From NCBI GenBank assembly GCA_036971615.1, contig JAYKKR010000009.1, forward strand, positions 1,054,001 through 1,118,000: a stretch of 64,000 nucleotides of DNA, read 5' to 3'. Position 1 is the first letter of the stretch, and every line of letters begins with the position of its first letter. The DNA is from Amyloporia xantha. Taxonomy: Eukaryota > Basidiomycota > Agaricomycetes > Polyporales > Adustoporiaceae. The notes under the pieces were generated by a model. The model saw only the letters and a program-made list of their open reading frames with translations, searched no databases and was not told the DNA's origin. Below, piece by piece: positions 50,414 to 60,900 of the stretch. The translations under genes were made by a program, and so were the position numbers.

Positions 50414-50714
50414 GGGCCCCCCGCTCGCTGCCCCTGACTCCTCGGCAGGTCCACCCTCCAGTCAGTCCGTGTCTCCTGGGTCTACTCCACTCAATGCACT
50501 CACCCCGGTTTTCATTCACTCAGGTGACCTGTTTGTGCGATTGGTGATCGTCACGAAGGAGCGCGATGACCTGGCACAGCAGTTAATCACAGTTCGTGAA
50601 GAGCTCGCTTTGCTCAAGAGAGCATTTGTCTCCTACGCCACGCTCTCTATGACCATGTATGAAGGATTTCGGGCTGTAGAATCACTCGCTCTCACGGACC
50701 ACTACCACAATTGA
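50414..50714 (+). CDS. Short coiled-coil protein, mobile-element associated
   Basis: Reading from the ATG at 50414 (MGPPLAAPDSSAGPPSS) the product has a Ser/Pro-rich head and a predicted coiled coil LFVRLVIVTKERDDLAQQLITVREELALLKRAF, ending SLALTDHYHN. The heptad pattern suggests a genuine protein rather than chance. A decayed relative of its first 20 codons lies at about 48687. The ATG at 50304 would also be possible, but the duplicate starts at the MGP position. Function unknown; similar coiled-coil pieces occur in multi-copy Agaricomycete proteins. Confidence 0.4.
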
Positions 50715-51195
50715 CCCTTGCTGTCGTGTTTCTCATACTTATCGTCATCAGTCACATAAGTCATTCACCGTTATCTTCCACTACTTGAGCAATTCAGATT
50801 CATTCACACCTGGGTATCTTTCCACGATTTCACAGTGGCGTCTCATTCATACGCGATGCTGATTTGGATGCACATTCCCTGCAAGGGTGATTCTTTTTGA
50901 GAGGTAACGGCGCCTACACTTATCACTCTACATCTATTTGTGTCAAATCAATGACTTTCCGCCCCCCCTCGCTGACGATGAACCTTTCCAACCGGGCGGA
51001 CTTTGCTGCCCACGTCGCGATAGCCTCCTCGTCGGCTTCCTCTGAGTCCGTTAATTCGATGACATCATCAGACCCAGTCTGCAAGCCCACCGCCTTGCTT
51101 GTACCTGCACGGTCACTCCTGGAGGCAGCACTGGCCGTGGACGCGACTGTCCGGCCCGCAGCGCCTGTGTCTCGAGCTCAGCACGAGGAACGCTA

Positions 51196-52022
51196 TCAAT
51201 CGTTGGCATTGAAATACATACCTGAGCCCGACGCCAAACCCCCGGCCAGTCTGCGATGAGCTGCCGGTTGCGACACTTCTTGTATAGCACCAACGCGGGG
51301 GAGGCTAACCGGCGTCGCATAGATATTCCCCTCCAACATTCTCAATTGTGTTGTGAAGTCCGGGCACACCCAGATCCCATGCACGCGAATCAAGAGGCCG
51401 ATGCAATCAGGAGCGATGGAGAACTGCCCCCTCAGTTTGTACGGGCCCTTCCATCCTGTGTGCTCTTCGCTCCACACCTGTATGCGGTCGTTGGCTTGCA
51501 AACCAAAGTGCTTGACGAGAGCCGGGTAGTCACCCAAGCACGCGCGGCCCACGCGCATGTAGCTCTTCACTAGCCGTGCGTTCTGACCCTCCTGTACGAT
51601 CCACTCAATCAGTATCGCATTTGACACACAGAGACCATTAATAACCACCTGGGTCCATACAGCAATGATCATGTCACGCTGCCGAAATTCATCTGAGTGA
51701 ATTAACGAGACATCGCCATCGCTGTCCTCAGACGTGGTTGATCCCTCTCGCGTGCCACTCCCGCCTGGCCTTGACACATTTTGTGCAAGCCTTCCCACTG
51801 GGACGTGTTTCTAGACCCGGCGACACCATCAATATGATATGCACGCAGGTATAGATAATGGCAGACACGCACGGTGATTTGCGTGAGATCACTTGCACGG
51901 GCATTATCGCTGGGCGCGGAGGTGGCCTGCACTTGGTCAGATTGAACAACCCTGGGAACTTGGCGGACTCCACTCACCGTCACTGGGCCTGCTTGACGGG
52001 CCCGCTTCATCGCGAGCGACAC
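51196..52022 (-). CDS. Degenerate multi-copy-type hypothetical gene
   Basis: The frame to 51196 holds a compositionally normal stretch (LIEWIVQEGQNARLVKSYMRVG, DRIQVWSEEHTGWKGPYKLRG, LIRVHGIWVCPDFTTQLRML). Upstream, another frame gives GKACTKCVKARREWHARGI, reminiscent of Cys-cluster modules in multi-copy basidiomycete proteins, but with Trp where a Cys would be expected. A possible intron (GTGAGTGGAGTC...) starts near 51973. I cannot join the pieces into one sound model, and the gene may be decayed. A 19-bp exact tandem duplication just upstream (52048-52085) supports disturbance. Confidence 0.35.
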
Positions 52023-52047
52023 AACATGTGAGCGAAGTTGAGTGGGA

Positions 52048-52085
52048 GCGCATAGTGAGATGGAACGCGCATAGTGAGATGGAAC
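52048..52085. repeat. 19-bp exact tandem duplication
   Basis: GCGCATAGTGAGATGGAAC occurs twice without spacer (52048-52066 and 52067-52085). The length is not a multiple of three, so it would shift any frame crossing it. Confidence 0.9.
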
Positions 52086-52849
52086 TGACCTTCTTCGGGC
52101 GGCTCCCCTCGGCTGCTACCTGTGGATGCCCATGCTATTCACTTCCTGTGACCCGCGAGGAACGATGTACGTACCTCAGGGTTCAGTTCCTTATTTAGCC
52201 GCAGAGCAAAATCCTCATCTGCAATCACTTGCGTGAGCCTCTTGTCAGCCCTGCGTATTTCTTCAATACGTGCAGCCTGAGCGGGACTGGGGCCAGCCTG
52301 AGGAGGATACGTTTTGAATTGGCATGCCTTACACTGTCTATCATCAATTCACAGCTTCCACGCGATGCGATACGAGACTCACGAGGAGTAACCACAGCCC
52401 GGCTGAGCCTTCCTTGTATACCAATTGCAGCATCATCTGACCCACCGCGCTGCATGCCCCACACACAACAGGAATGATGGGCCTACGGGTGTCAGCACCT
52501 TCCGTGCATGCAAGCCTGAGCCGCTCTGAGTACTCCGATTTGGAAGGGGACCGGAAATTGGGCCAGGAACGCGTGCGCCGGGGGGTGGAAGGTGCATTGG
52601 CGAGACGCGTTGCGGGTACGGAATGGCGGCGCTTGCCCATGGGTGCGAAGGGGAGCACGGAATGTATGCCAGAGTCGCGATGTGGAACCGCGAATACGAC
52701 CTCGCGCCGCCCAGGGTTTATACTCCTCATCGTGCCGCTATCAGATTCGCCTCCTCGCTGGCCCCCTCAGATGGGATCAACGAACCTGGTGCCCATTGGT
52801 TGGGTAATGCGTGAAACCGAGCTCCTGCCCTCGCGCAAGAACGGGTAAT

Positions 52850-53230
52850 ATGCTGGGTGAGCGCCAGGCCGTGCTATTCCCGTAAGTCCGGCGGGTAATA
52901 TCCTGGAGTGCACCCCCCCCACCCCCCCCGGCACGGTCCTGGGTGTTGTGGGTTCTTGAGCACCACTGGCATCCTGACACTCCTTACCCCGCCGCGGCGG
53001 TTATTGTCCAGTTTCGCGTCGTGGAGCAGTGCTGATCCTCGCACGGGGTCGCGGGCGCGAGCAAGACGCTGCGTGAGCTCCGCTGTGCCCCTATTCCCCT
53101 GGGTCCGGCGGGTAATATGCCACAGCGTGAGGGCCGGCGAAGTTTCCGGATCCTGCTTACTCGATGAGCGCCGGCTGGCCCCTATTCCCCTAGGTCCGGG
53201 ATGTAATACGCCACAGCGCGCGCCTGAGCG
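52850..53230. repeat. Degenerate spaced repeat, GTCCGG-rich unit
   Basis: Three related blocks of about 40 bases contain CTATTCCC, then GTCCGGCGGGTAATAT or a close variant, at about 52873, 53088 and 53186. A partial copy (ACGGGTAATATGCTGG) lies at about 52842. The last two continue with GCCACAGCG. C homopolymers (52909-52929) lie between. No coding sense is seen. Confidence 0.75.
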
Positions 53231-53524
53231 TGAGGGCTTGGTGCTGGTAGGATTATGCGTCCCCTCGCGGTCCGGACCATCCACAATTAGGGGTGACGGG
53301 CGGCGCAGTGTGTGCCGATAGCTCCCCTCATGGCCACTTGCACATCCATCCCGGCAACGGCAATGGGTTCACTCCTTGGCACAGACTAGGCTATGTGCCG
53401 CACGCGCGAGTCGCACCTCGAGAGTGACCAGTAAATAGGGGGCTTCCGCCACCGGGGTTAATGGGAGACTGGTTTTGCGCCATGGGCCTTGAAGTAACTA
53501 CACGGGAATGACATGCTACGGAAG

Positions 53525-55727
53525 CTACGCCCACATGCCTCCTATGGCCTTCATGGAGCTGTGAATATGCATTACCCTGCACGAGAGCGAGGCTGGCCAC
53601 TGTTCATATGCCCTCAGCAATGGGCCCTCGTGATAATAAGACACATACCTGCCAGACACGGCACCCACAGTGCTCACCAGCGGGCATGGATCAAGTCCCA
53701 GGACCTTGGATGTCGGCCGACGTATGCGAGAGGCCCGGGGATGCAGCACAGTCTCGGGGCCACCTGTAGGAGAAGACCCAGGCATGTCACGCATGGCGCG
53801 CTTGCTGCCCTTGACTTTGCTCCGACGTGCTCCAACATCCTCCGCTTCGCCCAACGCTGTTTCCTCCGCGCTGCCATGTCTGCGTTTGTGTGAACCTTGC
53901 GGGAACCCGTCCAGGAAAGGCAGCGCGTCGCTCTGGCTCCCACTGGACTCCGTGTCACGGCCGGCTTCAATCGCGTGATTCGTTGAATACCAGGGAGTCA
54001 GGGTTGCCATCACTGTAGATATGCGTTCACTCACATGTCAATTCCTCGGCGTGCGCGAATGTTGGCTCGACGTTGGCAGGCCTATGGGTCCCGGGTGCGT
54101 GAGGACTCGCCGGCGCGACCAAAGCGGACTCCAGGCCTGCTTGATCATTCTCATCGGGAACAGTGACTCCCTCCCAGTCCACGGCCATAGCGAACTCAGA
54201 TTCATGGGCAGAGTCAACCACCGTGGAACTGCGCATGGCCGACACATCCCCTGCGGGCCGAGATGGTCAGTATGTCATCAGTGCATCAGGGCGGGCATCT
54301 CACCGCTTGGTCGTGGATCATCATTGCAGCCGCTTGCATCCTCCGATGATGCGCGACTCATCGGGGGGCCTTTGTCCACAATGAGCACTTGTTGAATCGG
54401 CTCAAGGGGCCTGCTCGCAGTACTCTGCCCCTCGTCGGCAGATGCGATAGTGATCGCGGGGATCTTCCGCAAGGGCTGAGCTGATGTAGCCGCAGACGGG
54501 GTGTGGTTGTTGCCTGCAGGTCGCGGCATTGGCACAGCATGACCCGCGGAAATGGTGTGGTTAGCCACAGCAACAAGAGGAGTTCATCAGTTGGCTTACC
54601 ACCATGCCAATTCACAGACTGTGAGGACTCTCCTTCCGGCCTGGGCTGTACGGCTAGACATTGATAAGTACCGAGGTGTGCAAGTCGGGGCTCTCAACTC
54701 ACGGTCAAAGATGTCCCGTAAGAAGGACTCGAAGCGAGCACGCAGGCGGTCGCGTGACCATCCCATGTCCTCACACAAGCGATCTTCAAAATTCCTGCCC
54801 GCGGGGTCGGTACCAGTGCAAACCCTGGGAGATGATCAGTACCTCGGCCCTTCACGCATCAGCCAGAGAGACCCACATGTAGGCGTCCAATTGTCCATAT
54901 GCGCCCAGACCACCTGCGATATACATGCCGACCCATCCGGTTTCATTTTCCCAATGCAGGGCACTCTTGCGCAGATGGTCTGGAAATACCAAAACTTTCC
55001 TGTGCAAGGATCAGTAGCGCACCATGAGCCCGGGTGGCTGACGCACTGAGCACGTATGGCCTCATCAGGCTCCTCAGGCCCTGAGTTGTCCCGGGCTTTC
55101 TGTCTTGCCTCTGCTTCAGCAGCGAGCTTCGCCTTCTCGTCCTGATCCAGCGCTGCGAAAGCGACCTTGGCGTCCGCGGAGAATTGGCCGACATCCGCAC
55201 GGGCTCCGTGCTCTGACCTAGTCACAGATACTGGCGGCCTCGCCGGGTGTCCAGACTGGAACACGTCATAAGGTGTGATCGTACGTGGTTTTTGAGGGGA
55301 AGGGAGGGGAGCTATACTTGCCCCGGCAATGGTTTGTTGGCGGTTGTAGCTATGATTCTTGACATAATGATAGACACGCTGGCTCGCCGTGAGCTGGAGG
55401 ACACAATGGCAGACAAGGGGGGCCACTCACGTCACCAAGTGTCTCAAGGCGTCGCTGGCAATTTTCGGGAGATTCAGCGAGACGGCGTGTGAGTAGGGCT
55501 CTTGCACGGCCCTTCGCGCTCTGCTTGCGTGCCTCGAACTCTTCCTCGGTCTCCTCAGGGAACGGGTCGGTCCCAAAAGCCTCCAGGTAGAGCTCCGTCA
55601 TGCGCGCAGCAGCCACCCTTTGGGGCCCTTTGAGGCCTTCTTGAACCAGCAGGGCACGGATTTCAGGGCTCGTGTAACATTGCGCCAGAAACTGAGACTC
55701 TTGGAGATTCCACTTCTTTTTGCCCAT
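53525..55727 (-). CDS. Multi-copy-type Agaricomycete protein of unknown function (mobile-element associated)
   Basis: Starts at 55727 with MGKKKWNLQESQFLAQCYT. Exon 1 (FGTDPFPEETEEEFEARKQ, LAESPENCQRRLETLGD) joins by GTGAGT..CCAG to LTASQRVYHYVKNHSYNRQQ. Later exons give FSADAKVAFAALDQDEKAKL, then KVLVFPDHLRKSALHWENETG, MYIAGGLGAYGQLDAYM and, over a further intron, VCTGTDPAGRNFEDRLCEDMGW. Beyond these it becomes low-complexity (PLEPIQQVLIVDKGPP, VDSAHESEFAMAVDWEG, MATLTPWYSTNHAIEAGRD, HKRRHGSAEETALGEAEDVG). The pattern (KN-H-x3-R segment, ETGW-GG strand, D-G-x-x-F-E motif) is that of a family repeated in many Agaricomycete genomes near transposons. I know of no defined function. Exon ends after 54700 and the stop are uncertain. 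Confidence 0.55.
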
Positions 55728-57311
55728 GACGTGTTAGGTCCACGTCCGCCAGGTGGGCGTGAAGACTGGGATTCACAGGGCCGAGCGGGCAGACGGGGAC
55801 GAGCGCAGCTCAGGTGAGGAAACGCAGATCGGGAGGTCCAGCGCAGATCGGGGCGCACGCATGGCCATGCCGCCCCGACCCCGCATATAACTTCAGGCAC
55901 GAGCGGGTTGGCGGCCCCTTGGCTGCCCAGGGAAATCTGCTCAGCTACGGCGCGTCCTCCTCTGCCGAACAGGCAACCAGGTCCAGGCAAACGCAAAAGG
56001 GCAAGGATCGGGTTGGCCCACCAGTGGGAGTCTTGGGACTTGCACCATGACCGCGGCCGGCGTTGGGGCAGCACGGGTACCCCGAGCGCGCCATACGGCG
56101 ACCGGCGCACCCTAAGAGTATACCTCCACACCCTGGATAAGCCCGGGCGACCTGATGATGTCCCTGCTCAGTGTACCTGAGGCCCCAGGGAGAGCAGAAA
56201 CTCGCACTCGCCGCATCATCGTGCTGAAGATGATCATGTGTCGCTGGCAGGGCCCCCTGCGGCGTTGTATGCCATTGGGTTGGTGAGACAAGCTTCACAA
56301 ATGCGAGTGGCGATACGTACATCAGGAAAAACCCCTTTGGCCCTAGGTTGACCTAGGAGTGACCTAGGCTGCCCTAGGGCACCCAGAGCACCCAGAGCAC
56401 TCAGAGCACTCAGAGCAACCCAGGTTGCTCTTAGAGAAAAGTTATTTAGGTTTTGGAACCCAGGTTGACCTGAGTCAAACCTGAGGTCAGTCCTAGGTTG
56501 ACTCAGGATATAACATATTTCAGTCTCAATATCCTTGGGATCACTTTATTTCACACTTATGAAAGACAGCATATAAATATATTCAGATATAATACAATAC
56601 AGATGTGATACAAATAAATGTAACATATATTTGTGAAATACTAGAAGGAGAAATATGCGAGGCACTTACCATTCATTACTATCAATACAATATAATAACT
56701 TTCAGTAATGAGCTTCAGAAGCAAAACAACAGACTTACTCACATTACAATCCCAGACGGAATTGGAGCATAGGCAGATGGTGAAAAGAATTGTGAAGCTT
56801 AAGAACAGCTGAGAGATTGAAGTATGAATGGAAGATCAATATGAGCTTAGACATGTCCACTCACCAATTGCTACAACTTCTCAGAGAGAGAGTGTGTGTG
56901 TGCACACTGAGTACAAGTGATATCTGTCATGCACAGTGATACGTCAGCATTAGCTTTGAAAAGACGAGTAGACTTACTTTGTATTGTCACTGTATGGCTA
57001 TAGCCAGTACTTATAAGTAAGAATATAGTTGGAGATGAAGAAAGAAGACACGCACTTATTGCCTTTCATGTCAACAGCATCCAACCAGTCCTGTGACGTG
57101 TTACTCCTCATGCCAGCCCAGAGATAGCTTAGATAGTATAAGTAAGGCAACAGACTAGATGAGCACCCAGAAGATTAGAGAAAGAGATAAATAGACCAGA
57201 GGCAGCCAAAGTAGAAGTGACAGCAGGACAGCAAAGGCGAGAGTGAAGGAGTTAGAAGAGAAACGAGTGCAGTGACTGCTGTGGAAAGAAGACGTGGCAG
57301 ATCATGTGAAT

Positions 57312-57376
57312 GTCATGTGACCTTCCCAATAAGGAAGCGTGCCGGGCACGCTTCCTTATATGGAAGGTCACATGAC
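57312..57376. repeat. Near-perfect palindrome within the TIR element
   Basis: Two 32-base arms (57312-57343 and 57345-57376) around a single central G are complementary except for a 2-base mismatch. The inner part AAGGAAGCGTGCC/GGCACGCTTCCTT and the outer part GTCATGTGACCTTCC are fully paired. The palindrome is GC-richer than the AT-rich element around it. It could extrude as a cruciform or be a nested fold-back insert. Confidence 0.9.
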
Positions 57377-57498
57377 CTTTAACCAGTGCATCATAACACG
57401 CTCATTTCTTACATTTAAAGCCTCTGTTACCTCAATATTGCTCATTCTATCCCTGGATCTGGTCTTTTGTATCAATTAGAATGTACAGAATACATATT

Positions 57499-57771
57499 CT
57501 AAGTGCTATACTGTGTCAATACCACATTATCATTGCTCTTTCTCATAGTAACTATTTGTCCACTTGTATTCTCTATTATGAGAACAATTCTACTCTCAGA
57601 TGTCTTAAGCACAGATTGCTGGTGGAGAAAAATTGTTCTGTCTTCATACTGCTCATATTCTATGATATATTTGTCAGTAATAGTTTTCACTACTGGTAAA
57701 GTGAATGGCTTAGCATTCCATTGACAAACCACTACATTTGGTGTAAATGGTTGGATACATTTATATACCAA
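57499..57771 (-). CDS. Short frame inside the TIR element, unknown
   Basis: A 90-codon frame (MVYKCIQPFTPNVVVC..., ending NDNVVLTQYST) with balanced residue use and few low-complexity runs. An AG acceptor-like site (GCAGACAG) just upstream hints that it could be a downstream exon. No known family. It may be a relic of the element's original cargo or chance in AT-rich DNA. Confidence 0.25.
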   Translation of the reverse strand: MVYKCIQPFTPNVVVCQWNAKPFTLPVVKTITDKYIIEYEQYEDRTIFLHQQSVLKTSESRIVLIIENTSGQIVTMRKSNDNVVLTQYST

Positions 57772-57967
57772 ACTGTCTGCAAATATTATGACATGGTCCA
57801 GAGTGCAAAATTATACAAAATCATTGAGTAAGAGATATGTCAAAAAATCTCAAAGCCACCCAAGTTGACCTGGGGTAACCTGAGATGACCTGAGACAACC
57901 TGAGAAATCTCAGGTCTGCCAGAGTGACCCAGGTGAACCTAGAGCAAAAGTGTTTTTCCTGATGTAC

Positions 57968-60900
57968 CTCGCATCGCGGGTGGGCATGAGCAGGTAGGAG
58001 CTACAGGAGGAGAGCTGGTGCCGCTGCGCAGGCCGCGCGCGAATGAAGTTCGACGCATCAACATTGCCTTTTCGGGCTGCTGGAGTTTGGAGGATGGTTG
58101 CGACGCGCTACGCCCTGGCCCCGACTCTCCCAACTCGCGGACCCCACCTATCCCTGCATGCGCCCACAGCCTGGAGTCCGCTACCGGGTCTGGACATCGA
58201 AGTGAATCCTCACCCTCGGAGCCCTCACGTCAACTTCTACGCGCGCGGCCCTGTTCACCGCTTGCACCGTGGCCGACATGTTCGAGTGCATGTCACTATC
58301 TCAAGGACAGCATTCCTCCTCAGCCTGGGCGCCCCGCTAGGATGCTCACAGCACAGTAGGCACATGTGGGATCTCTGCTCTATCACCTTGGTCAATGTCA
58401 CTGAGGACCATTCCTCATCGTGTCCCCTTGCGTCGGAGACAGTGACACGTCACCCGCCTGGGGGCCACGCGATCCCAAACGCGCACGACGCGGGGCACTG
58501 TGCGTTCAACCAAAACCACCGCGCATCGTCTGACGCGGGCCGCGAGAGCACGGGGCGGGGGCTCAACGCGGACGCCCTACGAGTGGACGCTCTCGCTTCG
58601 CCCGCTCCAGCTCGTGAGTCTCTCGTCAGATCGCTCACGGTGTGTCCGCCTCATTGCTCATCGTAGACGTGCTCGGGAGCCCACTCCATGAGGCGAAACT
58701 CGTTGTACGTTGTGGCTGCAACCGCGGGCGGGAGCGGCCTATGTGAACTTCGCACACGGTGAGCGCGTCCTGTTCGCGTCCCGGGGCCTGCAGAGAAATA
58801 CAACTAGATATATTCAAGGCTATTCGACACGCTACCAAGAGCAGTCCAGGGGATGCGGGCCACGTGGCCCGCTCACCGTTCATGCGTCCGAGCAGGCGTT
58901 GCGCAAGCAACTGGGCACGCTGTTGCGGGTGTGGACATCCGTGCGCGATCACGGGCATGGCAGCCCCGCCGGGAGGGGGTCGACTGGTCCACGAGGCGAG
59001 CAAGGTCATGTACGTAGGTCATGTAGGGGGGCTTCCGTTCGCAGTCCCATGGTAAAACACCGAGCCCAAATCTGGGGCTCGGCGTCCGTAGTCATGGCCC
59101 CCGCCGCAACTCCCCCGGGCAGTCAGGGCGTCCCGCCCAGTGCTCAAGACGTCCTCCTCGCTGAGGGTGCCTGCACACTACGTGCAGCATGCACTCTCTC
59201 ACGTGTGGCGATAGGAACGGCTGGTGGGAGAGTGCCGGTGCTCGCTCCGTGGCGATCCCGCCTGGTGAGTGCTGTTCGAAGAGGAGCCTTGATGGACGGG
59301 CTGCATGGACGCCGAGCAGGAATGGGGAGGCCGCAAGTCACATGAGATAGCGAGCGCCGTGAGAGGACTGTACGCCCACTCACCGAGCATGTTGAATGAG
59401 GTTAGTGGATGGGGTACGTCGGTGACAGGAGGACCTTGGAGGGAGATGCATACATAGTCCGCGTACAGGGAGTTGAGCCGCTTGTAGCGAAGCAATTAGG
59501 CTGACGAACGACGTACTGTGTCGTGAAGGAAGTAGACTCACGAATGACATATACATGTGCTCCCCAGGCCTGACGCCTGCATGAGGGGCGCCACAGGGAC
59601 CCGCACTCCCATCCCAGAGCGTGTGAGGGCTGACAGAGCTCCGGGTGACCTTAGCAGAGCGATGGCAGGCAGCCCCGAGATCCACTTGAGGAGAGAGATG
59701 GGGCGGCCAGAGGGCGGGTGGTAGAACGTGTGGCACCGAGACAAGTTGACCGTTTCCATGGATGGCGACCGCAGCTGAAGAGCATGAAGCAGAGAGCGAG
59801 GTTTGAGAGCGACGGACAGCACAGCCACAGCGTCCCGTTGAAACCCTGGTGTCCCCTGTCTGCCTGGTAGCAGCGCTGTGGCCTGTGGGAAGGGGCGCGG
59901 AGCAGGGAGTCTCGGGGGGTCCCCATGCTGGCGCGAACCTTGTGATTCCGCGCGGTTGTCCTCGCATGCTGGCCCAAAGAGGCCCGAGATTGTGTAAGCG
60001 CACAGGACCGGCGGTGTGGTAGATATTGCAGCAGCCTTGCTTGCCTTCGCATCAATTATGGAGGCAAGCCCAGGGCGGCAGTATACATTTAGTCCACAAT
60101 ACTAATAGCATATGGCATACTTGCCCAACCCGATGTTTGACGCCACTTCTTGCAATCTCGAGTCGCAGCGGTCAAGGGGTCATGTGACCTCATCCTGAGC
60201 CGTCACTATACCTGTTCGGTTCTCTGTTCTGTTGTAGACCCCGCGCGCCCCCATCCCGCACAGACGCAGACCAGGAACGCCCAGAGGGTTTGAGGCCCCC
60301 TGGGCGCGGCTCGCGTTCACCATTTTCAGCAGCGCCGCCCAACACAAACATGGGCGGCTCGCTGCCAGCGCGCAAACAGGCTGTAACGTCAACCGCACCA
60401 GCGATATCGTCGACAGTGCGTGCGCCCGCTGTCCATGCCGTCCCTGCCGGTCATGACATGTGCCCCTATATGTCCGGTCTCAGAGCCCCACGGACGCATT
60501 GCATTCTCCCCGGGCTTTGTATGAGTCTCTGTTGTCTCGCCGAGGTGCGTCGCGTCCTGCAGGCAAGCATGTTCTCACCCAGTATCCAGCCAGTTCATCA
60601 CAGGCAATTCACTAGTTGTCCCGCGCGACAGTCTGAATCCCGCACATGATTTTGACACCCCGCGGGCCAACGTCAGCGTCAACATCACTAACAGCCTGAT
60701 GGAAGAGAACCACTTCCCCGCGGTTGTTGCTCATGCAGGCTTGGCGCATGCTCGCGCAAGTCACTGACTCTCACATGCATGTAAGCCGCCTCGCACACAT
60801 ATACACACCGTCCAGCCCTCAACGGATCCCTCCCTCCCCCGATGAAGCCCGCGGGCCCCACGTTGTGCGATTGCGAGAGGTATCATTCTTATATCATCAA

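Larger units (their letters stand above)
56321..57963. mobile_element. AT-rich DNA transposon or MITE-like element with terminal inverted repeats
   Basis: Left end ATCAGGAAAAACCCCTTTGG (56321-) and the reverse complement of the right end, ATCAGGAAAAACACTTTTGC, match over their first ~20 bases. The similarity continues into CTAGGTT. GTAC flanks both ends (56317-56320, 57964-57967) and may be the target-site duplication or part of the repeat. The interior is clearly AT-rich against a GC-rich surrounding. Behind both termini lie phased short repeats: on the left CCTAGG/GACCTAGG blocks and GCACYCAGA four times in tandem (56379-56414); on the right ACCTGAG units at 10-11-base steps (57877-57906). 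No transposase is encoded, so it should be non-autonomous, moved by an enzyme coded elsewhere. Confidence 0.85.

Noticed and set aside
58043..58666. 207-codon plus-strand frame right of the TIR element
   Set aside because: GC-rich DNA with overlapping long frames on both strands; the product is His/Pro/Arg-rich with no motif or sensible splice context.
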